A DNA stretch of 64,000 bases from Splendidivirga corallicola (GCA_030442035.1 JAUJEA010000002.1:620001-684000); one strand, 5' to 3'. Counted from the stretch's first letter, positions 52,274 to 62,346 are shown. Translations and numbers: made by a program. The notes: generated by a model not told the origin, from the letters alone.

Positions 52274-53620
52274 TTATTCATATACAATGGTGTAACCTCT
52301 TGCACCATGTTCATGGCTATCCAGGCCTTCTCTTTCATGCTCCTCCGATACACGTAATCCAAACATTTTGTCTATGAAAAAGAAAATAACAAGCGCTGAA
52401 AGAAAGGCAGCAGCACCACAGATAAGTACTCCATAAACCTGAGGAAGAAAGGCTTTACCTTCACCAAATATTCCCACAGCCAGTGTTCCCCAAATACCAC
52501 AGGTCAGGTGAACCGAAACAGCTCCTACACAATCGTCCAGTTTAAGTTTGTCCAATCCAATAGATGAAAAGACTACCAAAACACCAGCTATGGCTCCAAT
52601 AAGTACCGATTCAGCAGGTGTTACAACATCCGCTCCGGCAGTTACTCCAACTAAGCCGGCCAGGATACCATTGAGTACCATTCCTAGATCAAAACGCTTA
52701 AAGACTAAATAACCAGTGATATAACCTCCGATGGCCCCTGCTGCAGCTGCTAACGATGTATTCACCAGAACAAGTGAAGTAGCTCCCGGATCCGCAGACA
52801 AAACTGAACCACCATTAAATCCTAACCAACCAAACCATAGTAAGAAAACACCTACTGTTGCCAAAGGCACACTCGATCCTGGCTTATCAACAACTTTTTT
52901 CCCAACATATTTACCTATCCTTGGTCCGAGAATGATAATTCCTGCCAAAGCTCCCCAACCACCAACAGAGTGTACTAATGTTGATCCGGCAAAATCATGG
53001 AAACCCAGCGCGTCCAAAGCGCCTCCACCCCATTTCCAGCTGCCTATAATAGGATACACAAGCCCGACAAAAATCAAGGTGAATACCAGATAACCATTTA
53101 GCTTTATTCGCTCAGCTACAGCTCCTGATACAATCGTAGCCGCTGTAGCTGCAAACATCCCCTGGAAAAGAAAATCAGTCCAGTAGGTATAACCGCCATC
53201 AGCATACGCTACATCATTACCATTCTCAGGGAATATCAAACCAAATCCGGCAAAATCAAACCAACCAGCTCCGCTGACAAACCCTGGATACATCAGTCCA
53301 AAACCAATAAAAGCATAAGACAATATTCCAATGGCCGGCGTAAGCGTATTTTTGAATAAAATATTAACAGTATTTTTCGCCTGTGTAAACCCTGCTTCTA
53401 CACCTGCAAAGCCAAGGTGCATAATGAAGACCAATGCAATACAAACCATCATCCAAACATTATTTGCAGTAAGTAAAGCATTCGAGATCTGAGATGAAGT
53501 CTCAGCTATATTTGCTTCCATATTATGTATTGATTCAATGGCTGATGCTCCCTCACTACTCAGTATTGCAGGTGACACCTCTCCTACAATAGATGATATA
53601 ACAGTAATTAATTTCATCAT
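52274..53620 (-). CDS. amt: ammonium transporter
   Basis: 448 aa with eleven or more membrane segments. Family motifs are FIMHLGFAGVEAGFTQAKNT, DFAGSTLVHSVGGWGALAGI (with the pore His), FLLWFGWLGFNGGS and the second pore His in VHLTCGIWGTLAVGIFGEG. It conducts NH4+/NH3 across the inner membrane for nitrogen assimilation. The N-terminal 45 residues before the first helix are longer than usual and Ser/Glu-rich; a second Met follows the first directly. No glnB/glnK gene is adjacent. The upstream 547 bp were inspected for a sigma-54 site and none was seen. Confidence 0.95.
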   Translation of the reverse strand: MMKLITVISSIVGEVSPAILSSEGASAIESIHNMEANIAETSSQISNALLTANNVWMMVCIALVFIMHLGFAGVEAGFTQAKNTVNILFKNTLTPAIGILSYAFIGFGLMYPGFVSGAGWFDFAGFGLIFPENGNDVAYADGGYTYWTDFLFQGMFAATAATIVSGAVAERIKLNGYLVFTLIFVGLVYPIIGSWKWGGGALDALGFHDFAGSTLVHSVGGWGALAGIIILGPRIGKYVGKKVVDKPGSSVPLATVGVFLLWFGWLGFNGGSVLSADPGATSLVLVNTSLAAAAGAIGGYITGYLVFKRFDLGMVLNGILAGLVGVTAGADVVTPAESVLIGAIAGVLVVFSSIGLDKLKLDDCVGAVSVHLTCGIWGTLAVGIFGEGKAFLPQVYGVLICGAAAFLSALVIFFFIDKMFGLRVSEEHEREGLDSHEHGARGYTIVYE

Positions 53621-54167
53621 AATAAAAATTTACTTTTAAAAGTTTTACAGAATACAATTTTGTGAGATTCAAAAACAAATAAATAACTCAAAAACGTCTC
53701 AAACAAAAAAATAGGGTATTTTTTAAATCAGAAATGATTGAAAAATTGTAAATTTTATATTATTTGGTTAAAATTTTAGCCAACAAATCATTTATTTATG
53801 AAAAATTCAAATTATTAGGGTAATTATTGGTTTTAAAAATTCAAACTTTACAAAAAATTATTCGGAATAACGTTTAGATTGTATTTTTTTGCCTTAAATC
53901 CGGCAAATATTCGATAAGTACAATATTTCCCGGGAAGAAATGAAAAAAATCAATCAAGGGTCTATTAAAATGGGATGCCTTAAATTTTAATCTTTCCTAT
54001 GAAGACTGCCAGGAATATATGAGGTATTGGTGCTCTGAAATGTTTGTGCCAACGGGTTCATAAGCACTTATAACATTAGACTCTACTCGGATTATTGATA
54101 ATTTCTGATTAACATTTGTAGCTGGTATATCTCAAAGAAACTTATCATCAGAACTTAGGGAACAATA
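53621..54167 (-). other. long AT-rich intergenic region upstream of amt
   Basis: 547 bp between the divergently placed amt start and the end of smpB. The part next to amt is extremely AT-rich with A/T runs. No TGGCAC-N5-TTGC sigma-54 pattern, tRNA, tmRNA-like structure or open frame was recognised. It probably holds the amt control region. Confidence 0.4.
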
Positions 54168-54635
54168 CTAATATTTCATTCGGTCAAGTTCTCTTTTCAC
54201 ATCTTTGTCCTTTATACTCTGCCGTTTATCGTGGAGTTTTTTACCTTTTGCCAATGCGATTTCAAGTTTAGCAAATCCTCTTTCACTAATAAACATTCTT
54301 ACCGGAACTATAGCCAAACCTTTCTCTTCCATTTTCTTTTTGAGCTTCTGAAGTTCTTTTCTCTTCAAAAGTAATTTCCTGATCCTTTTGGCTTCATGGT
54401 TATAATGTGTGCCAGATTTATATGGCGATATGTGGAGATTGGTAATCCATAGCTCCGACTCCTGAAAAACACAGTATGCATCTTGCAGATTTACCTTACC
54501 CTCCCTGATCGATTTTATTTCAGTGCCACTCAATACAATTCCAGCTACAAACTTCTCCAAAAATTCAAATTCGTAGCTGGCACTTTTATTTTTTATGTTA
54601 ATGTTGTTCGAAAACCTCTTGTCTTTCTCTGCCAT
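54168..54635 (-). CDS. smpB: SsrA-binding protein SmpB
   Basis: 155 aa. Typical features: NINIKNKSASYEFEFLEKFV, AGIVLSGTEIKSIREGKVNL, LHISPYKSGTHYNHEAKRIR and the C-terminal KGKKLHDKRQSIKDKDVKRE tail that enters the ribosomal A site. With tmRNA it rescues stalled ribosomes in the cytosol. It starts one base after the stop of the thioesterase gene (54636), so they are translationally coupled. No ssrA gene was found in the window. Confidence 0.96.
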   Translation of the reverse strand: MAEKDKRFSNNINIKNKSASYEFEFLEKFVAGIVLSGTEIKSIREGKVNLQDAYCVFQESELWITNLHISPYKSGTHYNHEAKRIRKLLLKRKELQKLKKKMEEKGLAIVPVRMFISERGFAKLEIALAKGKKLHDKRQSIKDKDVKRELDRMKY

Positions 54636-55031
54636 TTATTTCCTGTCCTTATCAAAAATTTTCTCAAATACCTTTTTCTTAAAGATCTTTTGTCCTGTTT
54701 CGCCCTTAGCAATCAATCTGTCATTTACATGAACGGAATATTTGCAAATTAACTCATTTTTGGAAAAAGTCTTGATGGTAGCTTCAATTAACAACTCTTC
54801 ACCAATAAAAGCCGGCCCAATATGATTGATGGTTAACATTGTCCCTACGCCCTCCTCATCCTCCTCCTTTATATCCAGCACAAAGAGTCTGGTAGACCAT
54901 TCTATTTCTCTCGCCAAAGCAAATGTAGAACAAACATGATGAACCGTGGTACCGTTAAACTTAGCAACGTCCTCTTTCGTCACCAGTTTTTTGTAGTGCT
55001 TTTTATCACCTACTTTGTAGACCTGTTTCAT
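54636..55031 (-). CDS. hotdog-fold thioesterase (FlK-like)
   Basis: 131 aa. The pattern 'LVTKEDVAKFNGTTVHHVCS', 'ALAREIEWSTRLFVLDIKEE', 'GVGTMLTINHIGPAFIGEEL' and 'VNDRLIAKGETGQKIF' is that of FlK-type hotdog thioesterases, with the central long helix and the conserved His in 'NHIGPAF'. It probably hydrolyses an acyl-CoA; the substrate is unknown. The gene precedes smpB with no gap. The C-terminal 15 residues are a basic extension (KKKVFEKIFDKDRK). Confidence 0.78.
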   Translation of the reverse strand: MKQVYKVGDKKHYKKLVTKEDVAKFNGTTVHHVCSTFALAREIEWSTRLFVLDIKEEDEEGVGTMLTINHIGPAFIGEELLIEATIKTFSKNELICKYSVHVNDRLIAKGETGQKIFKKKVFEKIFDKDRK

Positions 55032-55105
55032 CTTCTTACAAATAAGTGTTAAGGCATTTGTGTTTTAATAATAATAGCTATCAAAGCCAATCTGATAAAA
55101 TCAAA

Positions 55106-56110
55106 TTACAAACTCATTCTTGGATTAGGGCTGGTTCTTTGGTCACTGAATTCCCCGGCCAGAAATTTGAAATGAGCAGTCATAGCTATCATGGCAGCAT
55201 TATCGGTACAATATTCAAATTTCGGTATATATATATTCCAGTTTCTTTTTTTTGCCTCAATTTGAAGAGCATTCCTCAAGCCGGTGTTGGCAGAAACACC
55301 TCCTGCTATTGCAATCTCTTTAATACCCGTTTCTTTGGCCGCTTTTTTCAGTTTTTGCAAAAGCATTTTGATCAATGTCGCTTGGATACTAGCGCATAAA
55401 TCATTTAAATTTTCCTCTATAAAATGATCGTTGTTCTTTTCTTGCTCACGAAGAAAATAGAGAATCGCAGTTTTAATCCCGCTGAAAGAATAATCCAATC
55501 CAGACATTTCCGTCTCTGGAAAATCAAATGCATTGGGGTTCCCGTCATGCGCATATTTATCTATCAATGGCCCACCAGGATAAGGTAAGCCAAGCAACTT
55601 AGCAGTTTTATCGAACGCTTCACCCACAGCATCATCCTTGGCTTCACCTATTACCTGCATCTTTAAAAAATCCTCCACTAAAACAATTTGGGTATGCCCC
55701 CCGCTAACAGTAAGGCATAGAAATGGAAATCTTGGTTTAGGGTCGTCGATAAAATGGGCAAGGATATGGGCCTGCATATGATTTACTGTGATTAACGGTA
55801 TACCAAGTGCCAGAGCCATTGCCTTGGCAAATGAACTACCAACAAGAAGAGCTCCTAATAAGCCTGGTCCTTGCGTAAAAGCCACGGCACTGAGCGCACT
55901 TTTATGTATATTTGCATTACGTAACGCATTGGTAATCACTGGAACAATATTTTGCTGATGTGCTCTCGAAGCCAGTTCGGGAACCACACCGCCATAATTT
56001 TCGTGAACCGATTGCGTTGCAATTATATTATTAAGTATTTTTCCATCTTTAATGATGGCGGCCGATGTTTCGTCACAGGATGATTCGATAGCCAAAATGA
56101 TGGTACTCAT
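55106..56110 (-). CDS. tsaD: tRNA N6-threonylcarbamoyladenosine transferase TsaD
   Basis: 334 aa, full length. Motifs: AIESSCDETSAAI at the start, VVPELASRAHQ, TQGPGLLGALLVG, the metal-binding HMQAH (His111 and His115), LTVSGGHTQIVLVE, PYPGGPLIDKYA and AIAGGVSANTGLRN. With TsaB and TsaE it places the threonylcarbamoyl group on A37 of ANN-decoding tRNAs. The gene is divergent from the TamB-like gene, with the two start codons only 8 bp apart, so the 5' ends and promoters must overlap the opposite coding regions. Confidence 0.96.
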   Translation of the reverse strand: MSTIILAIESSCDETSAAIIKDGKILNNIIATQSVHENYGGVVPELASRAHQQNIVPVITNALRNANIHKSALSAVAFTQGPGLLGALLVGSSFAKAMALALGIPLITVNHMQAHILAHFIDDPKPRFPFLCLTVSGGHTQIVLVEDFLKMQVIGEAKDDAVGEAFDKTAKLLGLPYPGGPLIDKYAHDGNPNAFDFPETEMSGLDYSFSGIKTAILYFLREQEKNNDHFIEENLNDLCASIQATLIKMLLQKLKKAAKETGIKEIAIAGGVSANTGLRNALQIEAKKRNWNIYIPKFEYCTDNAAMIAMTAHFKFLAGEFSDQRTSPNPRMSL

Positions 56111-56118
56111 AAAGCGTT

Positions 56119-59100
56119 TTGAATAAAAAAATAAACATTCCGCAAGTTATCAAAAAACGCGTTCTTAAAACAACGTTGTGGATTGGGCTTTCTCTTTTGT
56201 CAGCGCTCTTATTACTCACTATTGCCATCCAAATACCTGCAATCCAGACCAGCATTGTCCATAAACTGACCAAAAGTATCTCTGAAAAAACAGGGTTTAA
56301 ATCAAAAATTGATTATGTGAATATCCGATGGTTTGACACAGTGGTGCTCGAAGGAGTTGATATTAAAGATACGGAAGATAACACCATGATTGGTGTTAAA
56401 GAGATATTGGTGGATTTTGATCTAATGGCTTTGTTATTTGGAGAAACTTCAAATATTGACGCAGTTAAATTAACTGAGGCAGATGTAAAACTTATCAGAA
56501 ATACACCTGATCAGGATCTTAACATTAATCTTTTTATTAGAAATTTTCAGAATCCAAATTCAGGCGGGTCCGGTGGTGGTAAGGCCAAAGCATTCACAAT
56601 TGATGATATTCAGCTGGAATCTTCTAAATTTCGATTGCTGGAGCCACAAAGAGATTCCATAAAAAATGCCTTTGATTACAATCATTTCGATCTGGTTGAT
56701 ATCAATGCAAATATCTCACACTTCAAGGTGGTTGCCGATACAGTTGAAATTGAAGTTGATAACCTCACAACCAGGGAACCTGTCAATGATTTCAAAATCA
56801 GCGAGCTGAAAACTTTTTTTAGATTGTCCTCCAAGGCAATGGAGTTTCAGGGTCTAAAATTACATGCCGGGAAAAGTGTGGTTCAGGATTCAATTGTATT
56901 CAATTATAATAAAATCAAAAACCTTAACCATTTCAACGACAGTGTCAACATCACCGCTAATCTCAGGAACTCTGTGATCCATGCTCAGGATTTAGCACTG
57001 TTTGCGCCATCAATGCAGCAGTTCGATGAAGTGTATGAATTCAGTGGTGCTTTTAGAGGTCAAATCAGTCGGTTCCGTATCAACAATTTTAAATTGGCTT
57101 TTGGCGGGAGTAGTAATATTGACGGCAACATAGAGATGGAAGGCTTACCCAACTTCCAGGAATCTTTTATTATGATGAATCTTAATGATTCGAAGCTGAA
57201 TGCTGAAGATCTGGCTCCATACGTAAGGGGCAACGCACTCCAGGGAATTTTAAGAATTGGAACCGTTGAATTCAGCGGTAATTTTACAGGGGTTCCTAAT
57301 GACTTTGTTGCTTATGGAACCTTCAATTCCAGCTATGGTAAGTTTGACTCCGATATTAACCTAAAAATAGATGCCGAGAACAGGATCCCAAATTACAGTG
57401 GGAATCTTACAACTTACAATTTTGACCTGGGAGGGCTATTGGGTAAGCCTGATCTTGTACAAAATATTGATCTGAACGGTCGTATAGATGGTTCGGGATT
57501 CTCATTGGATAATGCTGATTTTGAGCTTAATGCCAGTATAAAAAAGCTTGGATTCAAAAACTATATTTATCAAAATATTGAAACCGATGCACGCCTCACT
57601 AAGGACCTTTTCAATGGTAAGTTGAAGATCGATGATCCTAACCTTCAGTTCGAAGCAGACGCTTCAGTGGATTTTAGAGAGGATAAAGATATAATCAACG
57701 TTCAGGCTCAATTGGACACCTTATTTCTAAAACCTCTCAATTTAACAGAAAAAGAAGCTTTCATCAGTTCCAATTTACAAATGGATCTGGATGGAATTCA
57801 GATTGATGATATAGTTGGTGAAGCCAAGTTCAAAAACACTTATTTATTCTATGATGGTAAGGATTTGGATATTGATACATTATATGCCTATTCCTACATT
57901 GATAGCACAGGAAGGGAGTTCAACATCGAATCTGAAAGAGTAATTATTAAAACCAAAGGAAACTACGTCTTTACCAGGTTGTTCAAGGATTTGGAAAGGT
58001 TATATAAAGAATACAAGTTATACCTGACTGAGGATGGTAAGCACATTGAAAAGTATTACAAAGAAAAATCCAATAAGAAGCCCGAACGATATGAAATTAC
58101 CTATGATATAACGCTGAAAGACATCAATCCATATTTTCGGTTTCTGGAATCAGGAGGGTTTCTGGCTGAAAACACTAAAATTGAAGGCAAGTTTATTAGT
58201 GGTTACACTTCCATATTATCACTTTACTCCAATCTGGAAAAGTTTCAATATGGAGATAATTATTTTTACAATACGACATTGGATTTTTCGACCTCCAAAA
58301 TAGCTGATAGCACCAACGTACTGGCTATGGCCTTTCTATCTTCAGAACGTCAAATATTTAACGAAAGCCTTCATACCAGTGATCTGGTTTTTGAAGGTAT
58401 TTGGGATGGCAGCCATATCGATTTTTCAGGGAACATACTACAACCTGAAAAGGATAATTATGCCGAAATATATGGAGAGGTTGACTTCCTGAAAGACCGG
58501 ACTAACATTCGTGTAAAACCATCGAAGATTAAACTTTTAGATCGCTTATGGGAAATAAATAAAGGCAATCAAATTACTATCACCAACGATGAGATAGAAT
58601 TTGATAGTTTAAAAGCCTTCAGCAAAAATCAATTTTTACTACTCACCGGAACTGTTTCCGACAGTACCCAAAAGAAATTGAGGCTTTATATTAATGACTT
58701 CCAGGCTGATAACATTAATTCCTTAATTCCACATGAATTAAAAGGGTCAGTAAATGGCTTTGTGGATATCCAAAACTTGGCATCCAATCCTTCTATTAAT
58801 AGTAATCTGCAAATTGATGAACTCAAACTGAATAATTTTCTGGTTGGTAATATTACCGGAATAGCAAAGTGGGACAACAATGATAATAAGGCTTGGTTGG
58901 GTTTTGATGTTGACAGATTAGGAAAGAGAATAGTTGACATTAAAGGCTATTACGATCCAAAATGTGAAACAGATCAATTAGACTTAAGTGCCAAATTTGA
59001 TCAGGCAAATCTGGATGTTATTGAACCTTTTTTAGATGAATATGTCTCTCAGATTAATGGTGTCGGATCGGGAGAATTTCACGTGGGAGGTACACTGGAA

Positions 59101-60696
59101 TATCCTATTCTGCGTGGTAATGGTTATCTGGATGATGGAAGCATTAGAATAAATTATCTCAACACACTATATTCCTTTGAGGGAGATATTCGATTTGATG
59201 ATAATGAAATTGGGGTTAGGAATTTAAAGTTAAGAGATGATAACAACAACGAATCTCTCTTTGAAGGAGGGCTTTTTCATGACGGATTTACAAACTTCGT
59301 TATGAGCTTCAATGGGCAACTCCAAAACTTTAAGGTTTTAAATACTAATGCTAAACAAAATAATCTTTATTATGGAACTGCATTTGTTACGGGTGACATA
59401 GAAATATTTGGTTCATTTAAAAACCTCAATATTGCCGCTAACGCCATTACAAATAAAGGAACCAAATTCTTCATGCCTTTAAATGGTAGCGGAGAAATAC
59501 AGCAAGCTGATTTTATACATTTTGTAGAGCGCAAAGATTCTATTGCCGAAGTAGTCTTAGATGATATCAAAAAAGTTGATTTACAAAGATTAAATTTCGA
59601 ATTGGATCTTGAGGTAACGCCCGATGCTTATAGTGAAATCATTTTTGATATAAAATCAGGAGATATTATTAGGGGGAGAGGTCGTGGCAAACTAAAACTC
59701 CAAATCGACCCGAAAGGTGATTTCAATATGTTTGGAAATCTCGAAATCGAAAAAGGAGCCTATAATTTCACACTAAAAAATCTGATCAATAAAGAATTTG
59801 TAGTTGAACCCAATAGCCGGTTATCATGGTATGGGGATCCTTACGCCGCAGAATTGGATATAACCGCCGTTTATCAACAGACTGCTTCGCTCCTTCCCCT
59901 GGTGGATACAACAAGCTTAAACAATAACATAGCTGATCTGAAAAGAAGGTATCCGGCAAAAGTACTGCTGGATCTCCAGGGAAATCTTGCACGTCCTGAA
60001 ATCGATTTTGATATTGACTTCAGGCATTTTCCATTTTCATTGGACACTGAGGTAAGTTACGCGAAATCAAAATTAAGAGATGATGAGCAGGAACTTAACA
60101 GGCAAGTATTTAGCCTTATCATGTTAAGAAAATTCTCCCCTCAGGGAACATTTGACATTGGTGGTGGTGGATCTATAGGGAATAGTGTGAGTGAATTATT
60201 ATCAAATCAACTCAGCTATTGGATTACCCAGGTGGATGAGAATCTGGAGATTGATGTTGATCTGGGCAATCTGGATGAGGATGCTTTTAACACTTTTCAA
60301 TTGAGATTGTCTTATACTTTTCTGGAAGGAAGGTTAAGAGTAACACGCGAAGGTGGTTTTACTGACGGATACAACAATGCTAGCGGCAATAGCATTGTGG
60401 GAGATTGGACAGTTGAATATCTCTTGACACCTGATGGTAAGCTACGGGCTAAAATGTATAATAAAAACAACTATTACGCCTCTGGAACTGGTCAGGAAAA
60501 CATTAACACTACTGGATTCAGCATTCTTTATACGGAAAACTTTGATAGCCTGCGAGATCTTTGGAAAAAGTCAAAAAAACAACAGGAGGAGCCCAAGCCT
60601 GATGACGCAGTTGAAGAGAATGTCACCACACAACAAAGAAAAAGACCTTACCCTGAAACCACTCAAAAAGCGGCCAATAAGAAATCAAGTAATTGA
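56119..60696 (+). CDS. TamB-domain translocation/assembly module protein
   Basis: 1525 aa starting at TTG; no ATG lies between the tsaD start and residue 90. N-terminal membrane anchor at about 18-38 (TTLWIGLSLLSALLLLTIAI). It is followed by a very long beta-rich periplasmic repeat region and a C-terminal DUF490 domain (about 1150-1470, with IRGRGRGKLKLQIDPKGDFN, GDPYAAELDITAVY and VLLDLQGNLARPEIDFDI). A Lys/Glu/Pro-rich tail ends the protein. TamB proteins span the periplasm and are thought to carry phospholipids or assist outer-membrane protein assembly. No tamA-like gene is adjacent. Confidence 0.92.
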   Translation: MNKKINIPQVIKKRVLKTTLWIGLSLLSALLLLTIAIQIPAIQTSIVHKLTKSISEKTGFKSKIDYVNIRWFDTVVLEGVDIKDTEDNTMIGVKEILVDFDLMALLFGETSNIDAVKLTEADVKLIRNTPDQDLNINLFIRNFQNPNSGGSGGGKAKAFTIDDIQLESSKFRLLEPQRDSIKNAFDYNHFDLVDINANISHFKVVADTVEIEVDNLTTREPVNDFKISELKTFFRLSSKAMEFQGLKLHAGKSVVQDSIVFNYNKIKNLNHFNDSVNITANLRNSVIHAQDLALFAPSMQQFDEVYEFSGAFRGQISRFRINNFKLAFGGSSNIDGNIEMEGLPNFQESFIMMNLNDSKLNAEDLAPYVRGNALQGILRIGTVEFSGNFTGVPNDFVAYGTFNSSYGKFDSDINLKIDAENRIPNYSGNLTTYNFDLGGLLGKPDLVQNIDLNGRIDGSGFSLDNADFELNASIKKLGFKNYIYQNIETDARLTKDLFNGKLKIDDPNLQFEADASVDFREDKDIINVQAQLDTLFLKPLNLTEKEAFISSNLQMDLDGIQIDDIVGEAKFKNTYLFYDGKDLDIDTLYAYSYIDSTGREFNIESERVIIKTKGNYVFTRLFKDLERLYKEYKLYLTEDGKHIEKYYKEKSNKKPERYEITYDITLKDINPYFRFLESGGFLAENTKIEGKFISGYTSILSLYSNLEKFQYGDNYFYNTTLDFSTSKIADSTNVLAMAFLSSERQIFNESLHTSDLVFEGIWDGSHIDFSGNILQPEKDNYAEIYGEVDFLKDRTNIRVKPSKIKLLDRLWEINKGNQITITNDEIEFDSLKAFSKNQFLLLTGTVSDSTQKKLRLYINDFQADNINSLIPHELKGSVNGFVDIQNLASNPSINSNLQIDELKLNNFLVGNITGIAKWDNNDNKAWLGFDVDRLGKRIVDIKGYYDPKCETDQLDLSAKFDQANLDVIEPFLDEYVSQINGVGSGEFHVGGTLEYPILRGNGYLDDGSIRINYLNTLYSFEGDIRFDDNEIGVRNLKLRDDNNNESLFEGGLFHDGFTNFVMSFNGQLQNFKVLNTNAKQNNLYYGTAFVTGDIEIFGSFKNLNIAANAITNKGTKFFMPLNGSGEIQQADFIHFVERKDSIAEVVLDDIKKVDLQRLNFELDLEVTPDAYSEIIFDIKSGDIIRGRGRGKLKLQIDPKGDFNMFGNLEIEKGAYNFTLKNLINKEFVVEPNSRLSWYGDPYAAELDITAVYQQTASLLPLVDTTSLNNNIADLKRRYPAKVLLDLQGNLARPEIDFDIDFRHFPFSLDTEVSYAKSKLRDDEQELNRQVFSLIMLRKFSPQGTFDIGGGGSIGNSVSELLSNQLSYWITQVDENLEIDVDLGNLDEDAFNTFQLRLSYTFLEGRLRVTREGGFTDGYNNASGNSIVGDWTVEYLLTPDGKLRAKMYNKNNYYASGTGQENINTTGFSILYTENFDSLRDLWKKSKKQQEEPKPDDAVEENVTTQQRKRPYPETTQKAANKKSSN

Positions 60697-60772
60697 GGAA
60701 TTCTCTCTAACTTTACAGCTTCAGGCTGTTCCAGTCAGAAAGGTGTAACATCTCCAAAAATTAATTAAAGAA

Positions 60773-61747
60773 ATGAATATTGGTGATAAGGTTAGGGTGT
60801 TAAAAGGTATCGAGGAAGGCATTGTCACAAGGCTTCTCGATGACAAATTAGTCGAAATAGAAATTGAAGATGGTTTTACCATTCCGGTTCTACGAAATGA
60901 ATTAGTAATCATTGACAAGGCTGAATCGGAAAACTTCCATATTCAAGAAAATCCATCGGAGCATACAGGCTCCACCATCAGAACAAAAAAAGTAATATCT
61001 GAAAAGGGAATTTTTTTCGCTTTTACTGAAATCAATGACCAGAAGTACTCCTTGCATTTGATCAATAACTCTGACCTTACTTTACCTTTTACCATTTATA
61101 CAAAAGTAGGTGGAACTTCAGAGGGTCTCATAGCAGGATGCCTCCGGGGTAAAAGTGCCCAAAAGATAAGTGAATTATCAATTCTAAATTTTGAGAGTTG
61201 GCCCACTTTTATCATTCAGCTATTATTTTTTCAATCGGGTTTGTACCATGTTAAAGAACCATTACTGAGAACAATTAAATTTAAAGCCTCAAATCTTTTT
61301 AAAGATAAAATACTTGCCCCCATACTTGACAAACAGGCTTATTTATTCCAAATTGATGAAGAGAATCAAAAAACACTCAAAACGCTCGATGTCGATAAAC
61401 TTAAGGAACATCTCTTTGAGAGCAATCCTGACGGGGATGAAAATAAAAGGCTGGAAATAACAACGCCCAAGAAGGTAATAGACCTTCATATTGAAAGTCT
61501 CACAAAAAATTCAAATCAATTGAGCGCAGACGAAATTTTGGATCTTCAGATTGATACCTTCGAACGTAACTTAGATGCAGCAATTGCTTCGGGCCTGGAT
61601 GAAATTACATTCATTCATGGAGTAGGTGCAGGCGTATTAAAGGATATTATCCAAAGGAAACTCAGTGATACGCAAGGAATTAAATTCTTTCAAGACACAA
61701 ATAAGGAAAAATTCGGTTACGGAGCCACCCTTGTAAGAATTAAATAA
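60773..61747 (+). CDS. DUF2027 - Smr domain protein
   Basis: 324 aa, cytosolic. N-terminal SH3-like segment (MNIGDKVRVLKGIEEGIVTR, about 1-50), central DUF2027 (about 70-215) and C-terminal Smr domain (about 235-324), with IDLHIESLT, the middle HGVGAGVLKDIIQ and the end FGYGATLVRIK. The Smr motif is 'IHGVGAG' in place of the common 'HGxGxG', which is normal in this Bacteroidota family. Smr domains are nucleases or nucleic-acid binders; the fusion's role is not established. The gene follows the TamB-like gene by 76 bp. Confidence 0.85.
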   Translation: MNIGDKVRVLKGIEEGIVTRLLDDKLVEIEIEDGFTIPVLRNELVIIDKAESENFHIQENPSEHTGSTIRTKKVISEKGIFFAFTEINDQKYSLHLINNSDLTLPFTIYTKVGGTSEGLIAGCLRGKSAQKISELSILNFESWPTFIIQLLFFQSGLYHVKEPLLRTIKFKASNLFKDKILAPILDKQAYLFQIDEENQKTLKTLDVDKLKEHLFESNPDGDENKRLEITTPKKVIDLHIESLTKNSNQLSADEILDLQIDTFERNLDAAIASGLDEITFIHGVGAGVLKDIIQRKLSDTQGIKFFQDTNKEKFGYGATLVRIK

Positions 61748-61864
61748 GAATTGAACAGCATGGCGCTAATTCAGGCTGTAACTTGCAGGTAATCTGAATT
61801 AGAAAAGCAAACCATTGGTTTGATAACTAGTGATTCAATTTAGGCTTAAAATCAAATTTCTATT

Positions 61865-62263
61865 ATGAACTTTACTGAATTTATGGAGGGATTCGCCAAT
61901 GAAATTGGTGGCCAGTATTCTGAATACGACAATACAAAATCAGTGATTATTGTTCCGATTGATGAGTTCCGTTTTCAAACGGTGGTTGGATACATGAGAC
62001 ACATCGAGTATTACAATAAAACAGCTATCGAATATTCATCAAAGGTATGTCCTTACAGCGAGGACCTCGACTTAAAAAGGCTTTTGGAGGAAAATACCAA
62101 ATTCTGTCATGCCAAATTTTCAATCGTAGATGATTTTGTTAAAGTGGAGGCTTCCGCCTTTTTGGACAATTCCACTGATGACCTTCTCAAAGAAATTATC
62201 CTTGAAGTAGCTAAAATGGCTGATACCTGGGAATACAAACTTACCGGAATGGATGTTCATTAA
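61865..62263 (+). CDS. conserved-looking small acidic protein, YbjN/T3SS-chaperone-like
   Basis: 132 aa, acidic, with no signal peptide or membrane segment. The pattern is one helix (FTEFMEGFANEIGG), paired strands (SVIIVPIDEFRFQTVVGYMR, FSIVDDFVKVEASAFL) and a final helix (LLKEIILEVAKMADTWEYKL), reminiscent of the YbjN or secretion-chaperone fold. I do not recognise a named family. A chaperone-like or adaptor role is a guess from the shape. It is followed by a terminator. Confidence 0.65.
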   Translation: MNFTEFMEGFANEIGGQYSEYDNTKSVIIVPIDEFRFQTVVGYMRHIEYYNKTAIEYSSKVCPYSEDLDLKRLLEENTKFCHAKFSIVDDFVKVEASAFLDNSTDDLLKEIILEVAKMADTWEYKLTGMDVH

Positions 62264-62320
62264 GGACTGAACTTATCCCTCCGTTATAATCAACCTATCA
62301 AAATATTCAATGAATAAGAG

Positions 62321-62346
62321 AATGCATTGTACAATGCATTTTTTTA
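62321..62346 (+). terminator. intrinsic terminator before rnpB
   Basis: The perfect palindrome AATGCATTGT/ACAATGCATT (62321-62340) runs into a T tract, about 58 nt after the stop at 62263. Confidence 0.85.

Noticed and set aside
53621-54167. Possible tmRNA (ssrA) next to smpB
   Set aside because: No tRNA-like ends, tag-coding frame or pseudoknot pattern could be found; only AT-rich sequence.
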